Assembly: GCA_021792135.1 (NCBI GenBank)
Contig: JAJYVF010000005.1
Location: forward strand, 62,001 to 126,000
DNA: 64,000 nucleotides
Direction: 5' to 3'
Source: Acidobacteriota bacterium
GTDB taxonomy: Bacteria; Acidobacteriota; Terriglobia; Terriglobales; Acidobacteriaceae
Shown here: positions 36,226 to 49,548 of the stretch, one piece after another
Layout: each line of letters opens with the position of its first letter
Position numbering within the stretch: the stretch's first letter is position 1
Made by a program: the position numbers and the translations under genes
The notes under the pieces: generated by a model
Seen by the model: the letters and a program-made list of their open reading frames with translations, nothing else
Databases searched by the model: none
What the model was told of the DNA's origin: nothing

Positions 36226-36263
36226 CTTCCTTTCGCGCCGGCGCAACACGCCGCGAAAGGAAG
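36226..36263 (+). terminator. Hairpin after mrp
   Basis: Perfect 12-bp stem CTTCCTTTCGCG / CGCGAAAGGAAG with a 14-base GC-rich loop, five bases after the mrp stop. No T tract follows, so factor-dependent or weak termination is possible. Confidence 0.6.
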
Positions 36264-36429
36264 GCTGCGCATGATTCGCCCAGCGCAGGCGTTTCCCCGC
36301 TGGCGCTTTCGACTGGGCTGGGAATGGACCGCCCTTCTCCTCAGCCGCCGGAACTTTATCGAGGCCGGCCGTCCGGTAACGCAAAAGGCACCGTCTGTGT
36401 GCTAGAGTCGACAGATCGGAGGTCAGTGT

Positions 36430-37311
36430 ATGTCCCACTACTCCCGTCGTGACTTCCTCAAAGCCGGAGCCGCAACCGGCGCGCTCGCAACTCTCGGAAC
36501 CCTCCCGCTCCCCGCCGAGAAGAAGACCGCAACCGACTGGGTCACCCTCGGCAAATCCGATGTGCAGGTCACCCGCCTCGCCTTTGGCACCGGCACCTTT
36601 GCCGGCGAAGTCCAGCGCGACCTCGGCCAGGAACAGTTCACGACCCTCGTGCGCTACGCCTACGACCGCGGTATCCGCTTTTATGAGACGGCCGAGGCCT
36701 ACCGCGACATGCACCGTATGCTCGGCATCGCCCTCAAGGGCATTCCGCGCGAGTCCTACCGCATCATGACCAAGGTTGAAACCGGCGACAGCGTCGACCC
36801 GATGCAGAAGATCGATCAGCTCCGCCGCCTCGCGAACACTGACTACTTCGACATCATGCTGCTCCACTGGCAGCACACTGCTGACTGGCCTGAAAAGACC
36901 GTCCGCTGGCAGGATGTCATCTCCGAGGCTCAGCACAAGGAGATCGTGCGCAGCCACGGCGCCTCCGTCCACGGTCTGCCCGCCCTGCGCCAGGTTCCCA
37001 AAACGGAGTGGCTGCAGGTCGCCATGATCCGTGTCAACCACAAAGGCGTCCGCATGGATGCCGAAGACTACAGGGCCAGCGTCGGCGGAGATGTGCCTGA
37101 GGTGGTCGACTACGTCCACCAAAGTCTGCATAAGGACCTGGGCGTGATCAGCATGAAGCTGGCCGGCGAAGGCACCTTCGACCGCGAAGACCGCCGCAAG
37201 GCCATGCGTTTTGCTTTTCAGAAAGCCCGGGTTGACAGCGTTACGGTCGGCTACAAGAACACCGGTGAGATCGACGAAGCCATCGACAACGTGAACGAGG
37301 CGCTCACCTGA
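36430..37311 (+). CDS. Tat-exported aldo/keto reductase-like protein
   Basis: 293 aa. The N-terminus SRRDFLKAGA followed by a hydrophobic stretch is a twin-arginine signal, so the folded enzyme is exported. The AKR barrel follows, but the tetrad is altered: E86 stands where Asp is expected (FYETAEAY), with Y91, K115 (MTKVE) and H146 (LLHWQH) kept. The C-terminal NADPH-binding segment is VDSVTVGYKNTGEIDEAI. AKR-like proteins with Tat signals are frequent in Acidobacteria and Planctomycetes; their substrates are unknown. The stop is ten bases from the convergent phosphatase gene. Confidence 0.85.
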   Translation: MSHYSRRDFLKAGAATGALATLGTLPLPAEKKTATDWVTLGKSDVQVTRLAFGTGTFAGEVQRDLGQEQFTTLVRYAYDRGIRFYETAEAYRDMHRMLGIALKGIPRESYRIMTKVETGDSVDPMQKIDQLRRLANTDYFDIMLLHWQHTADWPEKTVRWQDVISEAQHKEIVRSHGASVHGLPALRQVPKTEWLQVAMIRVNHKGVRMDAEDYRASVGGDVPEVVDYVHQSLHKDLGVISMKLAGEGTFDREDRRKAMRFAFQKARVDSVTVGYKNTGEIDEAIDNVNEALT

Positions 37312-37320
37312 TCGCAAGTC

Positions 37321-38457
37321 CTACAACGCCCGCACCAGCATGCAGGTGATGTCGTCGTGCTGCGGCACATCGCCTGCAAACCGGTTGATATCGGCCACCA
37401 ATGCCCGCAGCAGCACGCTCGGGGGCAGCCCTGTTCCCCATCGCAGCATGACCAGCAGCCGATCCTCGCCGTATTGCTGCTGAGAGTTGTTCTCCGCCTC
37501 AATCACTCCATCGGTGAAAGCCGCCAGCCAGTCACCGGTCTCCAGCGTCACCTCGCCCGCTTCATAAGGAGCACAATCCAGAATCCCCAGCGGCATCCCT
37601 CCGCAGCCCAGCCGCTCCACGGCCCCCGAGCGGCGCAGCAGGATCGGGCTGTTGTGTCCCGCATTGACATAGATCAGCCTGCGCTGCGCCGGGAAATATT
37701 CCGCAATGAAGGCCGTCGTGAATCGCCGCCCGTTCTGGCTGTTGCTGCACGCATACCGGTTAATCGATCCCACCAGTCCGGTCAGAGGTCCCGGCATGCC
37801 GCTGAGCGTCCTGAGACTCGCCTGGAAGGTCGCCATCAGCAGCGCCGCCGGCACACTTTTTCCGGCAACGTCCGCAATCGCGATCAGGAAGGTTTTCTCC
37901 CCATCGGAAGCCGGCCTGGGAAAGACGTCATAGTAATCCCCCGCAACGGTATTCGCCGGGCGTGTGGCGAATGCAATGTCCAGCCCCGGCACGTGCGGCG
38001 GTGCAGCCGGCAGCAGCCATGCCTGAATCTCTTTCGCAATCTGCAGATCGCGCTTCATCACCACCCGGTCGCCGACCTCCATCACCAGAAGCGCAAACAT
38101 CAACACTCCGCCGATGAAATGAAGGTTCGGCGCATTCCCGTGTACTTCGCCCGATCGGAATCCCCATCCCCAGTCAGCAACGGGAATGATCAGCAGCACG
38201 AGCGCAAGCACCAGCAGCACCCGCCGAGCCGGGCTCAGCTTCTCGACGACTGCCCAAAAGAACTGACCGGCGATATTGAAGAATCGCCTGGCTCCACGGA
38301 CTTCTGTCCCTCGTGTGGAATCGATCTCCAGGGAATAGAGGCGATAGCTGGAGCGCGCGTCGGCCCGAAACTGCTGCCACAGTTCGTTGAGCTGCATGCC
38401 TTCCGTGATCCGCAGCCAGAACCGTTTCGCTCGCGTCCTGACGGTCTGCCCCGCCAT
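37321..38457 (-). CDS. RsbU-like PP2C (SpoIIE) phosphatase with membrane segments
   Basis: 378 aa. Two membrane segments (about 78-95 and 112-128) precede a short helical linker (KRDLQIAKEIQAWLLPAAPP) and a SpoIIE-type PP2C domain to the end. Metal-binding Asp/Gly motifs are GDYYDVF, IADVAGKSVPAALLM, NAGHNSPIL, TDGVIEA and HDDITCM. It should dephosphorylate an anti-anti-sigma (STAS) protein, linking an envelope signal to sigma-factor control; no sigma, RsbW or RsbV gene is nearby. Region 38458-38748 upstream holds no recognised gene. Confidence 0.87.
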   Translation of the reverse strand: MAGQTVRTRAKRFWLRITEGMQLNELWQQFRADARSSYRLYSLEIDSTRGTEVRGARRFFNIAGQFFWAVVEKLSPARRVLLVLALVLLIIPVADWGWGFRSGEVHGNAPNLHFIGGVLMFALLVMEVGDRVVMKRDLQIAKEIQAWLLPAAPPHVPGLDIAFATRPANTVAGDYYDVFPRPASDGEKTFLIAIADVAGKSVPAALLMATFQASLRTLSGMPGPLTGLVGSINRYACSNSQNGRRFTTAFIAEYFPAQRRLIYVNAGHNSPILLRRSGAVERLGCGGMPLGILDCAPYEAGEVTLETGDWLAAFTDGVIEAENNSQQQYGEDRLLVMLRWGTGLPPSVLLRALVADINRFAGDVPQHDDITCMLVRAL

Positions 38458-38748
38458 CGTCCACGCCCTTTCCGTCTCCGATTTTCTTCAGAAGCTCGTC
38501 TGGAGGATACGCTATCGGCCCGTCTCAGGATCTCCCCTGGACGATCGGTTTTGGGCTGACAAAAGGCAGGTCACCCCCTGGGCGACACCTGGAACCCGGC
38601 AGCCGGTCCCTGGGGTGAAGTGAAGAGTATTGTCCGCGATCCTGCGCGCCGGGAGGCGCGTCCGGTGCGATGCTTCGGAGAAGGTGGATTTCCGCCCCGA
38701 AGCGCCCGATCCCGCGCATGGGGTAGCGCAGGCGCCCGGGCACGGTAC

Positions 38749-39159
38749 CTAGCGCTCGCCGGCGATCTCGATCCTGGTCGTCGCCTCGGCCATGATTTCA
38801 TTGGCCTGCGCGTACTTCTCCGGATCCTCGCCCGCTTCGTTCCATATCTGCTCGCCGTGCTGCATTTGTTCGCGAGCCGTTGCGACGTCGATCTCCTCCG
38901 GCTTCTCCGCAGTTTCCGCCAGAATCGTCACGCGCTCCGGCAGGACCTCGACGAACCCGCGGGCAACGATAAATCGCTGCTCATCGGCCTCGCCCCCGTG
39001 CAGCCGTACCTCGCCCGTCCCAACCTCCGACAGAAGAGGGGCGTGCCCGTAGAGAACCTCGATATATCCGGTCTTCGCCGGAATCTCGACAGCCTCCGCC
39101 GTCACGTCCACGAGAATGCGGTCGGGCGTAACCAGCCGTACTTTAATCGGGTCGGCCAT
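38749..39159 (-). CDS. atpC: F1 ATP synthase epsilon subunit
   Basis: 136 aa. N-terminal beta-barrel VRLVTPDRILV ... KTGYIEVLYGHAPLLSEVGTGEVRL and a C-terminal helical hairpin in place of the usual one. It inhibits and couples F1 rotation. Last gene of the atp operon, one base after the atpD stop. Confidence 0.95.
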   Translation of the reverse strand: MADPIKVRLVTPDRILVDVTAEAVEIPAKTGYIEVLYGHAPLLSEVGTGEVRLHGGEADEQRFIVARGFVEVLPERVTILAETAEKPEEIDVATAREQMQHGEQIWNEAGEDPEKYAQANEIMAEATTRIEIAGER

Positions 39160-39160
39160 C

Positions 39161-41703
<2,543 letters not shown>

Positions 41704-41706
41704 GAC

Positions 41707-43931
<2,225 letters not shown>

Positions 43932-44642
43932 CTAGGCATTTCCTCCGCTCCCCAGCTTTGCCCCAAATTCCCTGACCAGCGCCCTGTCGGTTTCTGCAGT
44001 CAGCCGGATTCTGTGCATCGCCTGGTCGATCGCCAGGTCGGCGGCAAACTTCTTCAGCTCCCGCTGCGCTCCCGTCTGGGCAGCCGCGATCTCCTGCTCC
44101 GCGGAGGCGATGATGCGCTCCCGCTCGGTGTCCAGCGTGGTGCGGATGCGCTTCTCGTCTTCCGCCGCATCTTTCTCCACCTGCAGCCGAATCCCGTCAA
44201 TTTCAGCATCCAGCCGCGACAAACGAGCCTCCACCTCAGCCAGCCTGCGATTCGCGTCTTCGGCGGCATAGCGAGCGTCCGTCAGCTCTCGGGCCAGCGA
44301 TTCCGAGCGCTGCCGGAACATCTTCGGCAGCACCTTCCACAGGAGGCCAAAAACCGCCAGCAGCAGGACCGCAGAATTGAAGTCCTCGAAGATCTGCGCC
44401 GCTGTCTCCGTTCTCACATGCGCGTAGCGCGCAATCGCCTGAACCGCCGCGGAATGCCGGTACTGCTCAATGTCAGAGCTGCTCTCCGGCGCATCCGTGT
44501 GCCTGGCGGCGGTCGCGGCCTTTCCGGTCTGCTGGGCTGCGGCCGGCTGCGCGTGCAGCCGTGCGGCAGAGATCAGCAGCAGCACTCCGGCCAGAAGAAT
44601 CGAGCCGCGCATCAGGATCGTCCGTTTCCGTGGCGTCTTCAA
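43932..44642 (-). CDS. atpF: F0 ATP synthase subunit b with signal-like N-terminal extension
   Basis: 236 aa, longer than the usual about 160. Residues 14-31 are hydrophobic and end in LHAQ, like a signal peptide, followed by about 55 polar residues rich in Ala, Gln and Ser. The true b-type membrane helix is at 89-107 (NSAVLLLAVFGLLWKVLPKMF) and the rest is the charged stator coiled coil. The extra N-terminal part would put about 60 residues in the periplasm. It overlaps atpF' by four bases. Confidence 0.88.
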   Translation of the reverse strand: MKTPRKRTILMRGSILLAGVLLLISAARLHAQPAAAQQTGKAATAARHTDAPESSSDIEQYRHSAAVQAIARYAHVRTETAAQIFEDFNSAVLLLAVFGLLWKVLPKMFRQRSESLARELTDARYAAEDANRRLAEVEARLSRLDAEIDGIRLQVEKDAAEDEKRIRTTLDTERERIIASAEQEIAAAQTGAQRELKKFAADLAIDQAMHRIRLTAETDRALVREFGAKLGSGGNA

Positions 44643-45103
44643 TGGAGGCTCTCCACGGCCTTGCTGGCCGGCAAGACCGCCCCCATCACCTGGGCGGCGA
44701 GTTCGCTGGCCGCGGCCTCAATTTCTTTCCGCGCCTCGGCGTTTTGCGCAGCCAGAGCCAGCTGCGCGGTGCGCACGCGTTCCTGTGCCGCGACCCGTGC
44801 CGCCGCTACGGCCCGTTCCCGTTCGGCGTTCCACTGCTGCACCCTCTGTTCCCGCTGGCGGAACAGCTCGGCCCGGGCCGCCCGCAGCTTCGCTGCGTAT
44901 TCCTGGGCTCGAGCATCCGCCCGGGCGACGGCCAGCCGCGACCTCTCCATGGCCCCCGCCGTTCGCTCCCGCCGCTCTGCCCGGATCCTCATCAGAGGGC
45001 CGTACAAGATGAAGCGATAGGCAAGGACCAGAATCACAAACAGGATCAGGGTCGGTATGGAACCGAGCGCAAGATCACCAAGTTGACGCAGCAATTCATC
45101 CAT
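44639..45103 (-). CDS. atpF': F0 ATP synthase subunit b'
   Basis: 154 aa. Membrane helix at 13-34 (LGSIPTLILFVILVLAYRFILYGPL), then a long Arg/Glu/Ala coiled coil. It is the second, diverged stator subunit, as in organisms with b/b' heterodimers. First gene of the operon; no atpB (a) or atpE (c) gene is upstream in this window. Confidence 0.9.
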   Translation of the reverse strand: MDELLRQLGDLALGSIPTLILFVILVLAYRFILYGPLMRIRAERRERTAGAMERSRLAVARADARAQEYAAKLRAARAELFRQREQRVQQWNAERERAVAAARVAAQERVRTAQLALAAQNAEARKEIEAAASELAAQVMGAVLPASKAVESLH

Positions 45104-45157
45104 AGATCGGCCGGTTGGCTGTCGGGAACGCTAGGGTAGATCAGGTGGAACTTAAGT

Positions 45158-45186
45158 TTCTAACAGACGCAAAAAATGAGTGTCAA
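45158..45186 (-). promoter_or_regulatory. Promoter of the atp operon
   Basis: On the minus strand, -35 TTGACA (45186-45181), 17-base spacer, -10 TTAGAA (45163-45158). The predicted start near 45151 leaves a leader of about 48 bases before atpF'. Confidence 0.6.
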
Positions 45187-45294
45187 CTCTTGAAAGCCAC
45201 TGATCCTGCGTCCTCCCGCTCTTGTCTCCACCCCCTGCGGGCCGGATTCCATAATTGTTTGCCGAAAAACGTCTGCCGAACCCCTGGAACGGGC

Positions 45295-45322
45295 TTGACC
45301 TGGCGTGCGCCCGGCGTACAAT
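45295..45322 (+). promoter_or_regulatory. Orphan plus-strand sigma70-type promoter
   Basis: TTGACC (45295-45300), 16-base spacer, TACAAT (45317-45322). It points away from the atp operon and into the convergent 3' end of hflX; no protein gene follows on this strand. Confidence 0.6.
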
Positions 45323-45328
45323 GAGAAT

Positions 45329-45400
45329 ACCACCTCGACCCGGATCAGGGTCGGCGAACCGGGTGATCGGAGATCCCACCACTCCATCACCCGGTTCGTT
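45329..45400 (+). ncRNA. Candidate small RNA with two hairpins
   Basis: Downstream of the orphan promoter lie CGACCC-GGATCA-GGGTCG (45336-45353) and a perfect 13-bp stem CGAACCGGGTGAT / ATCACCCGGTTCG (45355-45398) with an 18-base loop. The second hairpin starts 18 bases from the hflX stop and may instead be the hflX terminator, although neither direction shows a T tract. A small RNA would fit the adjacent hfq operon but is unproven. Confidence 0.35.
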
Positions 45401-45415
45401 CTGTCTGCGGCCCCT

Positions 45416-46783
45416 TCACCGGTACCGGAATCTTCGGTAACGCCCCAGCAGCGAGGCCGGCCCAGCAACCGTCATCCGAACGACATTGCCCTCATACTGG
45501 CGTTCCCGGATTACGGCACCGGCTCCCAGGGCCGCCAGCGCATCCCCCTCCGACTGCGGAATCCGAAACTCCTGCTCCAGAATTGGGTCCCGCACCAGCT
45601 CCGCGTCGATCCGCTCCAGCAGCGCTTCCAGCCCTGTCCGCTCCTTTGCCGAGATGGCAATTACGCCTGCGTTGGCGCGAAGCCCCGTGCGCTCCTCTTC
45701 GCTCAGCAGATCCACCTTGTTCAGAACTTCCAGCCGCGGCTTACTGAGAGCATCCAGTTCGCCCAGCACCTTTTCCACCTCAGCTTTCTGTTCCTCCCGT
45801 ATCGGGCTGGAAGCATCGCGCACGTGCACCAGCACCTCGGCCTTGCGCACCTCCTCGAGGGTCGCCCGAAACGACGTCACCAGCGTGTGCGGCAAATCCC
45901 GGATGAACCCGACCGTGTCCGACAGGAGCACCTTCCTGCGGCTGGGCAGCTGAATCGCGCTCAGTTTCGGATCGAGCGTCGCGAACATTCGCGCCGACTG
46001 GAGTACGCCGATCCCCGTCAGCGCATTAAACAGAGTGCTCTTCCCTGCATTCGTATAACCCACCAGGGCCACGGCGGGGACCGGAACCGATTCCCGCCTC
46101 TGCCGCTGCTGGCCCCGAATGCGCCGCACCCCTTCCAGTTCGTGCCGCAGATGCAATACGCGCCGCTGAATCCGCCGACGGTCCGATTCCAGCTGCGTTT
46201 CGCCGGGTCCGCGAGTCCCGATGCCGCCTCCCAGCTGCGACATGGCCTTCCCGCGTCCGGTCAGCCGTGGCAGCATATACTCGAGCTGCGCGAGCTCCAC
46301 CTGCAGCTGGCCCTCTCGCGTCCGGGCATGTCTCGCAAAAATATCCAGAATCAGCTGGGTCCGGTCGATCACCCGGCACGGAAGCGCGTCTTCGAGATTG
46401 CGCAGCTGGGTAGGAGTCAGGTCGTAGTCGAAAACCACCAGATCGGCAGAGGTCGACGCCGCCGTTGCGGTCAGTTCCTCCACCTTGCCGCTGCCGACCA
46501 GCGTCGCCGGATCGGCCCTCGGCCGGTGCTGCTCCACCTCGGCTGCAATGTCCGCCCCGGCGCTGGTTACCAGCTCCCGAAACTCGTCGAGTCGCGATTC
46601 TTCATCGCTGGTCATGCACCGGGCCCGGCCGTCCGGAGGCGCTGCCGCAAGCTCCCGCGCCTGAGCCGCCGCGCGAGACACAACTCGCCTCGCTGGTCCG
46701 AATGTCACTGATACCAGCAGTGCGCGTTCCCGAGCAGCCTGCAGCCGCTCCACGGGCGCCCTCTCAGGATCCGGACGCCTCAT
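45416..46783 (-). CDS. hflX: Ribosome-associated GTPase HflX
   Basis: 455 aa. The N-terminal HflX domain has [22 protein letters not shown] and [21 protein letters not shown]; the linker has the signature [11 protein letters not shown] (185-195). The GTPase domain shows G1 GYTNAGKST (242-250), [11 protein letters not shown] (G3) and NKVD (G4). It splits stalled 70S ribosomes and is heat-stress related. The start overlaps the end of hfq by 20 bases, the conserved hfq-hflX pairing. Confidence 0.93.
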   Translation of the reverse strand: MRRPDPERAPVERLQAARERALLVSVTFGPARRVVSRAAAQARELAAAPPDGRARCMTSDEESRLDEFRELVTSAGADIAAEVEQHRPRADPATLVGSGKVEELTATAASTSADLVVFDYDLTPTQLRNLEDALPCRVIDRTQLILDIFARHARTREGQLQVELAQLEYMLPRLTGRGKAMSQLGGGIGTRGPGETQLESDRRRIQRRVLHLRHELEGVRRIRGQQRQRRESVPVPAVALVGYTNAGKSTLFNALTGIGVLQSARMFATLDPKLSAIQLPSRRKVLLSDTVGFIRDLPHTLVTSFRATLEEVRKAEVLVHVRDASSPIREEQKAEVEKVLGELDALSKPRLEVLNKVDLLSEEERTGLRANAGVIAISAKERTGLEALLERIDAELVRDPILEQEFRIPQSEGDALAALGAGAVIRERQYEGNVVRMTVAGPASLLGRYRRFRYR

Positions 46784-47069
46784 GGACCGCCGGGGACGGC
46801 GTCACGACGACGGGACCGGCCTGCGTGGTATGTGGCGGACGATGCTCAGCGTGCAGTACCGAGCGGGTACTAACCACCGTCGAGATGGCGTGTTTAAAAA
46901 TCAGCTGCTCCTGGCTGTTGTTTTCCAGCAGCACTGAATACTTATCAAAAGAGCGGATCTTTCCGGTGAGCTTCACTCCGCTCACCAGATAAATCGTAAT
47001 CGGGGTCTTGTCTTTGCGAACCGTGTTCAGGAACGTGTCCTGAATGTTCTGCGCCGGCTTGTTGTCCAT
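46764..47069 (-). CDS. hfq: RNA chaperone Hfq
   Basis: 101 aa. Sm1 motif region [31 protein letters not shown] and Sm2 FKHAIST (58-64, normally YKHAIST) are present. The C-terminal about 30 residues are a disordered tail with His and Pro. Hfq binds sRNAs and mRNAs as a hexameric ring. A plausible minus-strand promoter lies about 110 bases upstream: TTGCGC (47213-47208), 18 bases, TATCTT (47189-47184). Confidence 0.96.
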   Translation of the reverse strand: MDNKPAQNIQDTFLNTVRKDKTPITIYLVSGVKLTGKIRSFDKYSVLLENNSQEQLIFKHAISTVVSTRSVLHAEHRPPHTTQAGPVVVTPSPAVHEASGS

Positions 47070-47400
47070 GAGCCGATCTCCTTTGCCATCTTCGAATCAA
47101 CGGTGAAACTGCAACTACAGGCAAAACCGCAGCGGACCCGAGACTACCGAAAGCGCCGCACGCACCGCGTTGGTGTGCTAACAAAGATACGAGGTAATGA
47201 ACCACTTGCGCAACATCCTGGATCCCTTTCGCTTGCGCTGAAAGCCCCTGGCTCCTGCCCTTCCCTCATCCGCGGCGAACGTCGCCGCTTCCCGACGGCA
47301 AAAGCGGCACACTCCAGAGTGGTTGGATGCCGGATTTTCTGCACGTGCAGCCCGGGGTGAGAAATAAACCGATTTGGCGAACTCCTTGCTGGATTACCCA
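47070..47400. other. Intergenic stretch upstream of hfq
   Basis: About 330 bases with no recognised gene. It holds the likely hfq promoter (47184-47213, minus) and a GCGGCGA-ACG-TCGCCGC hairpin at 47272-47288 that may end the SH3-lipoprotein transcript. Confidence 0.4.
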
Positions 47401-48534
47401 TTAACCCCGCGGCCGTCCATGCCGACGCAGGTGGTGCTCTGCCGCTCTGCCGGAGGGCCTTGCGCGCGCCTGCGGCCCCGGCTCCTCGCCAATCCGCCGC
47501 ACGATCACTCCCTCCATATGGAAGCTCTCCGTCGTCGTAGCGCCTGGCTTCACCATGCCCGTTTGCGGGTCCAGGGCTGGGGCGTCGCCGGTTGCCACCC
47601 GGTACGAAAAGACCGGCTCCGCCAGTTTTCCAAACGTCTGCTGCGACACCGTCACCGGCAGGTATCCCGCAATATTCCGTTCGCGGAACGCGGTCTCATA
47701 GCGATGCTTCCTGACATTCCAGGTAAACACCCGCACCTGGTTGAAGTCGTACGGCAATCCGTCCTTCCACGGTGCCAGCATCGTCACATACTCGGGAACT
47801 CTCCCGCCCGGCACACTCGCCTGCGGGTCCTCCACCGTCTTCAGCACATAAGCTGCGACGATCTTTTGTCCCTCCGCCAGCCCCGCAATCGCGTCCGGAA
47901 CATCCTCGTCCAGCGCGCGCCCGCGCACCCAGCCCACATGCCCCGCGCCGTCCCGCACCAGCCAGTAGTCCTCGAGCGCCGGCGGAGGCGGCGCCGCTGG
48001 TGTCTCCTTCTTCCCCTTCGCTTCGGGCTGAACGATGGCAGGCAGCAGTATCTGCGCCGGTTGCGGCTTTGGCACCGACGCGCGCATCAACAGCTGCAGC
48101 GTGGCATTTTCAGGCAGGAACAGAAACCGGTTGGACTTGCGTCCCGGCGCATCCCGCAGCCAGTAGTCCTCCTGGAGAACTGCGGTTGCCACGACCGGCG
48201 CATGCGCGTTTTCCCGCGCCAGTTGCGTGAACCTGTCATAAATCAGCTGGTCGATGACCCCGTGTTCTTCGATCCAGCCGACCTCTCCCTTTGCGGTCTT
48301 CACTTTGAGAAAGCGCCGTCCGTGTTCGATCACTTCCAGGCGCTGTCCGTTGACGACCTCGGCTACACGATTGCTGACCGGAGCCACGCGGTCGCGGAGA
48401 TAAGTACCTTTGGCCCAGACATAGACGTATTCGCGATTTTCATGAGAACGGAAACGCCCGCATCCGCCAATCAGAACCAGAATCAGGAGTGCTCCCGAAA
48501 TGAGCCGGCGGGAGAAGAACGAGGGAACCTGCAT
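47401..48534 (-). CDS. SH3-like-domain lipoprotein
   Basis: 377 aa from ATG 48534; an upstream in-frame ATG at 48600 is less likely. The N-terminus has a basic start, hydrophobic core and the lipobox-like LIGGC at about 20-24, so it is probably lipidated. An SH3b-like domain follows (about 30-90: YVWAKGTYLRDRVAPVSNRVAEVVNGQRLEVIEHGRRFLKVKTAKGEVGWIEE), then a proline-rich linker and a second region with WLVRDGAGHVGWVRGRAL. It likely binds cell-wall or surface ligands; function unknown. Confidence 0.72.
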   Translation of the reverse strand: MQVPSFFSRRLISGALLILVLIGGCGRFRSHENREYVYVWAKGTYLRDRVAPVSNRVAEVVNGQRLEVIEHGRRFLKVKTAKGEVGWIEEHGVIDQLIYDRFTQLARENAHAPVVATAVLQEDYWLRDAPGRKSNRFLFLPENATLQLLMRASVPKPQPAQILLPAIVQPEAKGKKETPAAPPPPALEDYWLVRDGAGHVGWVRGRALDEDVPDAIAGLAEGQKIVAAYVLKTVEDPQASVPGGRVPEYVTMLAPWKDGLPYDFNQVRVFTWNVRKHRYETAFRERNIAGYLPVTVSQQTFGKLAEPVFSYRVATGDAPALDPQTGMVKPGATTTESFHMEGVIVRRIGEEPGPQARARPSGRAAEHHLRRHGRPRG

Positions 48535-48638
48535 AGGCACAGACAAGAGACGCAAAAGAGTACGACAAAGACCTGAGGAGAGAATACACCTGAGCAACAC
48601 CTCGGGATCGTAACTTTCGAGTTATCCATAGGAACGAG

Positions 48639-48667
48639 TTGACAGTCATCGCATCAGGTTCTACGCT
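48639..48667 (+). promoter_or_regulatory. Promoter of the Cys leader / peroxiredoxin unit
   Basis: TTGACA (48639-48644), 17-base spacer, TACGCT (48662-48667), then seven bases to the ATG of the Cys-rich leader. The predicted start falls on or next to that ATG, so the leader ORF would be leaderless. Spacing is identical to the promoter at 49745. Confidence 0.65.
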
Positions 48668-48674
48668 GGGATCG

Positions 48675-48746
48675 ATGGCTGTAAACTCCCCAGCCCGCAT
48701 GTGTCAGTGCTGCTGCTGTCGCTGCACGCTGCGGGTGCCTGTCTGA
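48675..48746 (+). CDS. Cysteine-rich leader peptide (23 aa)
   Basis: ATG GCT start, TGA at 48744-48746. Residues 10-17 read CQCCCCRC: six of eight codons are Cys. There is no ribosome site; translation probably starts on a leaderless mRNA. A terminator follows 36 bases after the stop and the peroxiredoxin gene starts 117 bases after it. The bases GCGGGTG (48731-48737), just after the Cys codons, can pair with CACCCGC (48787-48793) in the 5' arm of the terminator. If the ribosome stalls at the Cys codons this pairing is free and blocks the terminator; if it reaches the stop, the pairing is covered and the terminator forms. Confidence 0.75.
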   Translation: MAVNSPARMCQCCCCRCTLRVPV

Positions 48747-48782
48747 GAGAGCCGAACCGATACAGTTTCGAGATTCGATCAG

Positions 48783-48820
48783 AACCCACCCGCCGCCGAT
48801 GACCGGGTGGGTTTTGATTT
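48783..48820 (+). terminator. Intrinsic terminator (attenuator) before the peroxiredoxin gene
   Basis: 10-bp stem AACCCACCCG / CGGGTGGGTT with an 11-base loop (48783-48813), followed by TTGATTTG. It lies between the leader peptide and the structural gene, the position of an attenuator. Confidence 0.8.
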
Positions 48821-48863
48821 GTTCGCTGCATTTGATCGCAATCAGCTCTGGAAGGAGAATCCC

Positions 48864-49532
48864 ATGTCACTCCGCATCAACGATATTGCCCCGGATTTCA
48901 CCGCAGAAACGACCCAGGGAGCGATTCACTTCCACGAGTGGATCGGCAACAATTGGGCTGTGCTCTTCTCCCATCCCAAAGACTTCACCCCAGTCTGCAC
49001 GACGGAGCTGGGGGCTGTCGCCAGCCTCGAACAGCAATTTGCGCAGCGCGGCGCCCAAGTCATCGGCCTCAGCGTCGATCCCGTGACCAGCCACAGCAAG
49101 TGGGCCACCGACATTAAGGATGTTGGCGGTTACGAGGTCAATTACCCCATCATCGGCGATCCCGAGCTGAAAATTGCCAGGCTCTACGACATGCTGCCCG
49201 CCGACGCCGGAGACACCTGTGAAGGCCGTACCCCCGCGCTGAACGCCCCTGTCCGCACCGTGTTCATCATCGGACCGGACAAGCGCATCAAGCTGACGCT
49301 GGCCTATCCGATGAGCACCGGCCGCAATTTCGACGAGATCCTCCGCGTTCTCGACTCCATCCAGCTCACCGCCCAGCACCCCGTCTCAACACCCGCAAAC
49401 TGGAAGCCGGGCGAGGACATCATCATTGCCGGTTCGGTGTCCAATGAAGAGGCGGCAAAGCGCTTCCCCGGGTTTAAGACAGTGAAGCCCTACCTGCGCA
49501 CCGCTGCGCAGCCGCAGTCGTCCGTGGAGTAA
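48864..49532 (+). CDS. 1-Cys peroxiredoxin (Prx6 type)
   Basis: 222 aa from ATG 48864 with GAAGGAG upstream. The peroxidatic Cys is in HPKDFTPVCTTELG (C47 region); the Prx6-type C-terminal half (NAPVRTVFIIGPDKRIKLTLAYPMSTGRNFDEILRVLDSIQL) is present, and no resolving Cys in the 2-Cys position is seen. It reduces H2O2 and organic peroxides in the cytoplasm. It is expressed behind a Cys-codon leader and an attenuator, which links it to cysteine supply; two hairpins lie after its stop. Confidence 0.92.
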   Translation: MSLRINDIAPDFTAETTQGAIHFHEWIGNNWAVLFSHPKDFTPVCTTELGAVASLEQQFAQRGAQVIGLSVDPVTSHSKWATDIKDVGGYEVNYPIIGDPELKIARLYDMLPADAGDTCEGRTPALNAPVRTVFIIGPDKRIKLTLAYPMSTGRNFDEILRVLDSIQLTAQHPVSTPANWKPGEDIIIAGSVSNEEAAKRFPGFKTVKPYLRTAAQPQSSVE

Positions 49533-49548
49533 CCTTCCTGCAGAGGAA

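Noticed and set aside
38634-38660. CGCGCC-GGGA-GGCGCG palindrome downstream of atpC
   Set aside because: Short stem, no T tract, and more than 80 bases from the atpC stop; not convincing as a terminator.
48535-48600. Start of the SH3 lipoprotein at ATG 48600
   Set aside because: It would put about 22 residues ahead of the signal peptide; the ATG at 48534 gives a normal lipoprotein signal.
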